From assembly GCA_015068305.1 (NCBI GenBank), contig SVKV01000004.1:1-64000 (forward strand): DNA of 64,000 nt. The letters are read 5' to 3'. Positions 60,546-64,000 of the stretch are shown here, one piece after another. Made by a program: the position numbers and the translations under genes. The notes beneath the pieces are model-generated. The model worked only from the letters and a program-made list of their open reading frames with translations, ran no database searches and was not told the origin of the DNA. The stretch's first letter is position 1. Every line of letters begins with the position of its first letter. The stretch is from Oscillospiraceae bacterium. Its GTDB lineage: Bacteria; Bacillota; Clostridia; Oscillospirales; Oscillospiraceae.

Positions 60546-60958
60546 TATAAGACCATGAGTAATGTGCCACCTGCAATGAGGATGCATCCCAGAATGGAGC
60601 GGGGAGTGAGCTGCTCATGGAGCAGTACTGCGGCCAGGATGATGGTGATCACGACGCTGAGCTTATCGATCGGAACGACCTTTGACACATCGCCAATCTG
60701 AAGTGCCTTATAGTAGCACAGCCAGGAGGCGCCGGTTGCGAGACCGGAAAGGATCAGAAACAGCCAGCTTCGCCTGCTGATTTGGTCGATGCCATGCTGG
60801 GCGTTGGTCAAAAAGACCATGCCCCAGGCCATGACAAGAACAACCGAGGTGCGAATGGCGGTTGCCAGGTTGGAGTTTACATTGGAAACGCCGACTTTTG
60901 CGAGGATAGAGGTAGCTGCTGCGAACAGGGATGATCCCAGGGCCAGTACGAACCACAT
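60545..60958 (-). CDS. Half-size EamA family membrane transporter
   Basis: The 137-residue protein has about five hydrophobic helices and the EamA pattern (LAKVGVSNVNSNLATAIRTS, LCYYKALQIGDVSKVVPIDK, then EQLTPRSILGCILIAGG). It is a single EamA unit of the DMT superfamily, so it probably dimerises, like small exporters of this group. The substrate is unknown. GAGGAGA precedes the ATG. It lies 39 bases behind eno on the same strand with no terminator between, so it is probably read from the eno promoter. Confidence 0.88.
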   Translation of the reverse strand: MWFVLALGSSLFAAATSILAKVGVSNVNSNLATAIRTSVVLVMAWGMVFLTNAQHGIDQISRRSWLFLILSGLATGASWLCYYKALQIGDVSKVVPIDKLSVVITIILAAVLLHEQLTPRSILGCILIAGGTLLMVL

Positions 60959-60997
60959 ACGGTTATCTCCTCTCTATGATCCTTTTTGATGCGCGCT

Positions 60998-62314
<1,317 letters not shown>

Positions 62315-62388
62315 TTATGTTAATTACATTATATCGGTATTATTGGAAGCAATCCGTGATGTTGTTACGGAGCGGATACCATACTTTG

Positions 62389-62416
62389 ATTATAGCACAA
62401 AAAACCGGAAATGCAA
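62389..62416 (-). promoter_or_regulatory. Promoter of eno
   Basis: Minus-strand TTGCAT (62411-62416) and TATAAT (62389-62394) with a 16-base spacer. The 330-base region 62291-62620 holds this, the divergent promoter at 62558 and an untranslated leader of about 95 bases for eno; I see no gene in it. Confidence 0.75.
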
Positions 62417-62557
62417 TGAGGCGTATCATCCAGGCAATGCATGCTGCCGTAAGGTAATGATTGCAAATGCCGAATCCTGCGAACGAAATCATTAGAATAA
62501 AGATAAAAATAGCAAATCAGAGCGGAACCTTTTGTAAAAGAATATGCTGCCAATATC

Positions 62558-62586
62558 TTGCACAGAGGGATTCTTTCGTGTAAAAT
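62558..62586 (+). promoter_or_regulatory. Promoter of the Gfo/Idh/MocA gene
   Basis: TTGCAC (62558-62563) and TAAAAT (62581-62586) with a 17-base spacer. Confidence 0.7.
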
Positions 62587-62620
62587 GATTGCAGATATTA
62601 GTAATACTGGAGGAACGACT

Positions 62621-63592
62621 ATGAAAATCGGCATTCTCGGCGCAGGAAAAATTGCCCATTCCACAGTTCCGGCGATGATTGCGCTGGATGAAATCGAGTG
62701 CTATGCGGTGGCATCCAGGGACTATGAAAAGGCCAGAGATTTTGCAGACCGCTACGGTTTTCAGAAGGCCTACGGAAGCTATGAGCAGATGCTTTCCGAT
62801 CCGGAACTGGAGCTGGTTTACATCGCCACGCCCCATTCCCACCATTATGAGCACATGATGCTGTGCATGGAGCACGGAAAGGCTGTTCTGTGCGAAAAGG
62901 CCTTTACCATGAATGCAGATCAGGCAAGAAATGTCATGAACTATTCCAGAGATCACGGCGTTTTCGCCGCAGAAGCCATCTGGCCCCGGTATATGCCCTC
63001 CCGGAAAATCATTGACGATGTGATCGCCAGCGGTGTGATCGGAAAGGTAAATACGCTGACCGCCAATCTTTCCTATGTGATCCATCAGGTTCCCAGAATC
63101 TATGATCCTGCACTGGCCGGCGGTGCACTGCTGGATATCGGTGTTTACGGCATCAATTTTGCGCTGATGCACTTTGGTAAGGACATTGAGCGGGTGGAAT
63201 CCTCCGTCCGGATGACGCCCACGGGAGTGGACGGCATGGAAACCATCACCATCTTCTACAGGGATGGCCGCATGGCTGTGCTGACCCACAGCATCTATGC
63301 CCGGTCTGACCGGAGGGGTATTATTCACGGTGATCAGGGTTACATCGTGGTGGAAAACATCAACAACCCGCAGTCCGTGTCTGTCTTTGACACATCCGAC
63401 CGGCTCGTTGCCCATTATCCGGTACCGGAACAGATCAACGGTTACGAATACCAGTTCCTCGAGTGCGCCCGGGCCATTGCGGCAGGGGAAACGGAAAGCC
63501 GTTCCATGCCCCTGGAAGAGTCGGTTTACATGATGGAATTTATGGACAGCTTAAGAAAACAGTGGGGTCTGGTATATCCCCAAGAAGCATAG
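62621..63592 (+). CDS. Gfo/Idh/MocA family NAD(P)-dependent oxidoreductase
   Basis: The 323-residue protein has an N-terminal NAD(P) Rossmann fold (KIGILGAGKIAHSTVPAM), the family's substrate loop IATPHSHHYEHMM, EKAFTMNADQA with the catalytic Lys, and a C-terminal beta-sheet domain (GGALLDIGVYGINFAL). The family oxidises or reduces sugars, inositols or dihydrodiols; this member resembles trans-dihydrodiol dehydrogenase-type enzymes, but the substrate is unknown. GGAGGAAC precedes the ATG. It is monocistronic. Confidence 0.92.
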   Translation: MKIGILGAGKIAHSTVPAMIALDEIECYAVASRDYEKARDFADRYGFQKAYGSYEQMLSDPELELVYIATPHSHHYEHMMLCMEHGKAVLCEKAFTMNADQARNVMNYSRDHGVFAAEAIWPRYMPSRKIIDDVIASGVIGKVNTLTANLSYVIHQVPRIYDPALAGGALLDIGVYGINFALMHFGKDIERVESSVRMTPTGVDGMETITIFYRDGRMAVLTHSIYARSDRRGIIHGDQGYIVVENINNPQSVSVFDTSDRLVAHYPVPEQINGYEYQFLECARAIAAGETESRSMPLEESVYMMEFMDSLRKQWGLVYPQEA

Positions 63593-63601
63593 AATCATTC
63601 A

Positions 63602-63632
63602 AAGCGGCCGGCGAAAGCCGGCTGCTTTTTTA
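63602..63632 (+). terminator. Terminator of the oxidoreductase gene
   Basis: AGCGGCCGGC pairs with GCCGGCTGCT around GAAA, followed by T6. Confidence 0.9.
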
Positions 63633-63716
63633 TGAGCAATTCAAAATCCATGATAACTGGGAAAAGTTTTATTAATATTTCCTCGGAAACCGGTGTTTTT
63701 TTGTGAAGATAATTCA

Positions 63717-63745
63717 TTGAAATCACAATTGAAAGGGAGTATACT
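63717..63745 (+). promoter_or_regulatory. Promoter of the NCS2 permease gene
   Basis: TTGAAA (63717-63722) and TATACT (63740-63745) with a 17-base spacer. The leader is only about 30 bases, too short for a purine riboswitch. Confidence 0.78.
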
Positions 63746-63781
63746 TGTTCCTAGCGAATTTTAGAAAGAGAGGTAAATACT

Positions 63782-64000
63782 ATGTCCAATCCCGAAAAGA
63801 TGGATGCTGTGTATGATGCCAAGAGCCTGGGTACTTCCAAGGTTCTGATTCTGGGCCTGCAGCATCTGTTCGCCATGTTCGGTGCCACCGTGCTGGTTCC
63901 CGCCATCACCGGCCTGAACGTTTCCACCACCCTGCTGTTTGCAGGTCTGGGCACACTGCTGTTCCACCTGATCACCGGCCGCAAGGTTCCCGCTTTCCTG
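63782..64000 (+). CDS. NCS2 family nucleobase:cation symporter (5' part)
   Basis: Only the first 73 codons lie in the window. They show a soluble start, then [20 protein letters not shown] and [20 protein letters not shown], the first two helices of uracil/xanthine permeases of the UraA/PbuX type. The [15 protein letters not shown] stretch favours a uracil-type member. GAGAGG precedes the ATG. The gene runs off the window edge. Confidence 0.88.
   Translation, partial: MSNPEKMDAVYDAKSLGTSKVLILGLQHLFAMFGATVLVPAITGLNVSTTLLFAGLGTLLFHLITGRKVPAFL

Overview
The window looks like a chromosomal segment of an anaerobic, spore-forming, low-molecular-weight-thiol-poor Clostridia, most like the gut Oscillospirales. 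The evidence is a Firmicutes-type division and cell wall (dcw) cluster, a MurE with the meso-diaminopimelate motif DNPR, sporulation genes (spoVAC, spmA, spmB), a clostridial ferredoxin, a lysine riboswitch, and GC-rich third codon positions. Placement below the order level is inference. I see no prophage, insertion sequence, integrase or CRISPR array.

Layout. 1-476: tRNAs and a 5S rRNA without 16S or 23S. 537-2134: a sigma factor and its probable membrane anti-sigma partner. 2204-5246: a lysine-riboswitch-controlled polar amino acid ABC transporter. 5343-8863: murC, ddl and two small conserved genes. 8874-12432 (mostly minus strand): a PadR/DUF2812 pair and a VanW-family envelope protein. 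12460-23645: DNA repair and translation quality genes (mfd, pth, uvrA, radC, uvrB), with a histidine-kinase-like protein that has lost its phospho-accepting histidine. 23647-28340 (minus strand): three membrane or envelope proteins (LTA-synthase-like, deacetylase-like, XRE/LiaF-like). 28483-30246: a LURP-one, luxS and pfs operon for S-adenosylhomocysteine recycling and AI-2.

30251-44855 is the accessory-like part: a MATE exporter, lone spoVAC, an XRE-desulfoferrodoxin fusion, a GNAT enzyme, a deacetylase, an AraC-phosphotransferase fusion, an ECF transporter S component behind a structured leader, spmAB, an AbrB-type regulator, AraC plus YgjV, rsmI/trmN6, ferredoxin and a solitary ClpC.

44935-57979 is the dcw cluster: mraZ, rsmH, ftsL, a two-PASTA class B PBP, murE, murF, mraY, ftsW, murG, ftsQ, ftsZ. 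murD and ftsA are absent from it, and four 10-bp MraZ-box-like repeats overlap its promoter. Together with murC and ddl, the window encodes most of the cytoplasmic and lipid-linked steps of peptidoglycan precursor synthesis.

57980-64000: a methyltransferase and Hsp33, a five-tRNA operon (Val, Asp, Phe, Gly, Cys), an odd tRNA-Cys-like structured element, an enolase/EamA operon, a Gfo/Idh/MocA oxidoreductase and the start of an NCS2 nucleobase permease.

The items most worth a second look are the XRE-desulfoferrodoxin fusion, the AraC-phosphotransferase fusion, the His-less kinase, the tRNA-Cys-like element near 60290-60414, the three-way-junction leader near 36798-36931, and the paired palindromes before the LURP/luxS operon. 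All coordinates and structures were read by eye; no alignments or folding programs were run.
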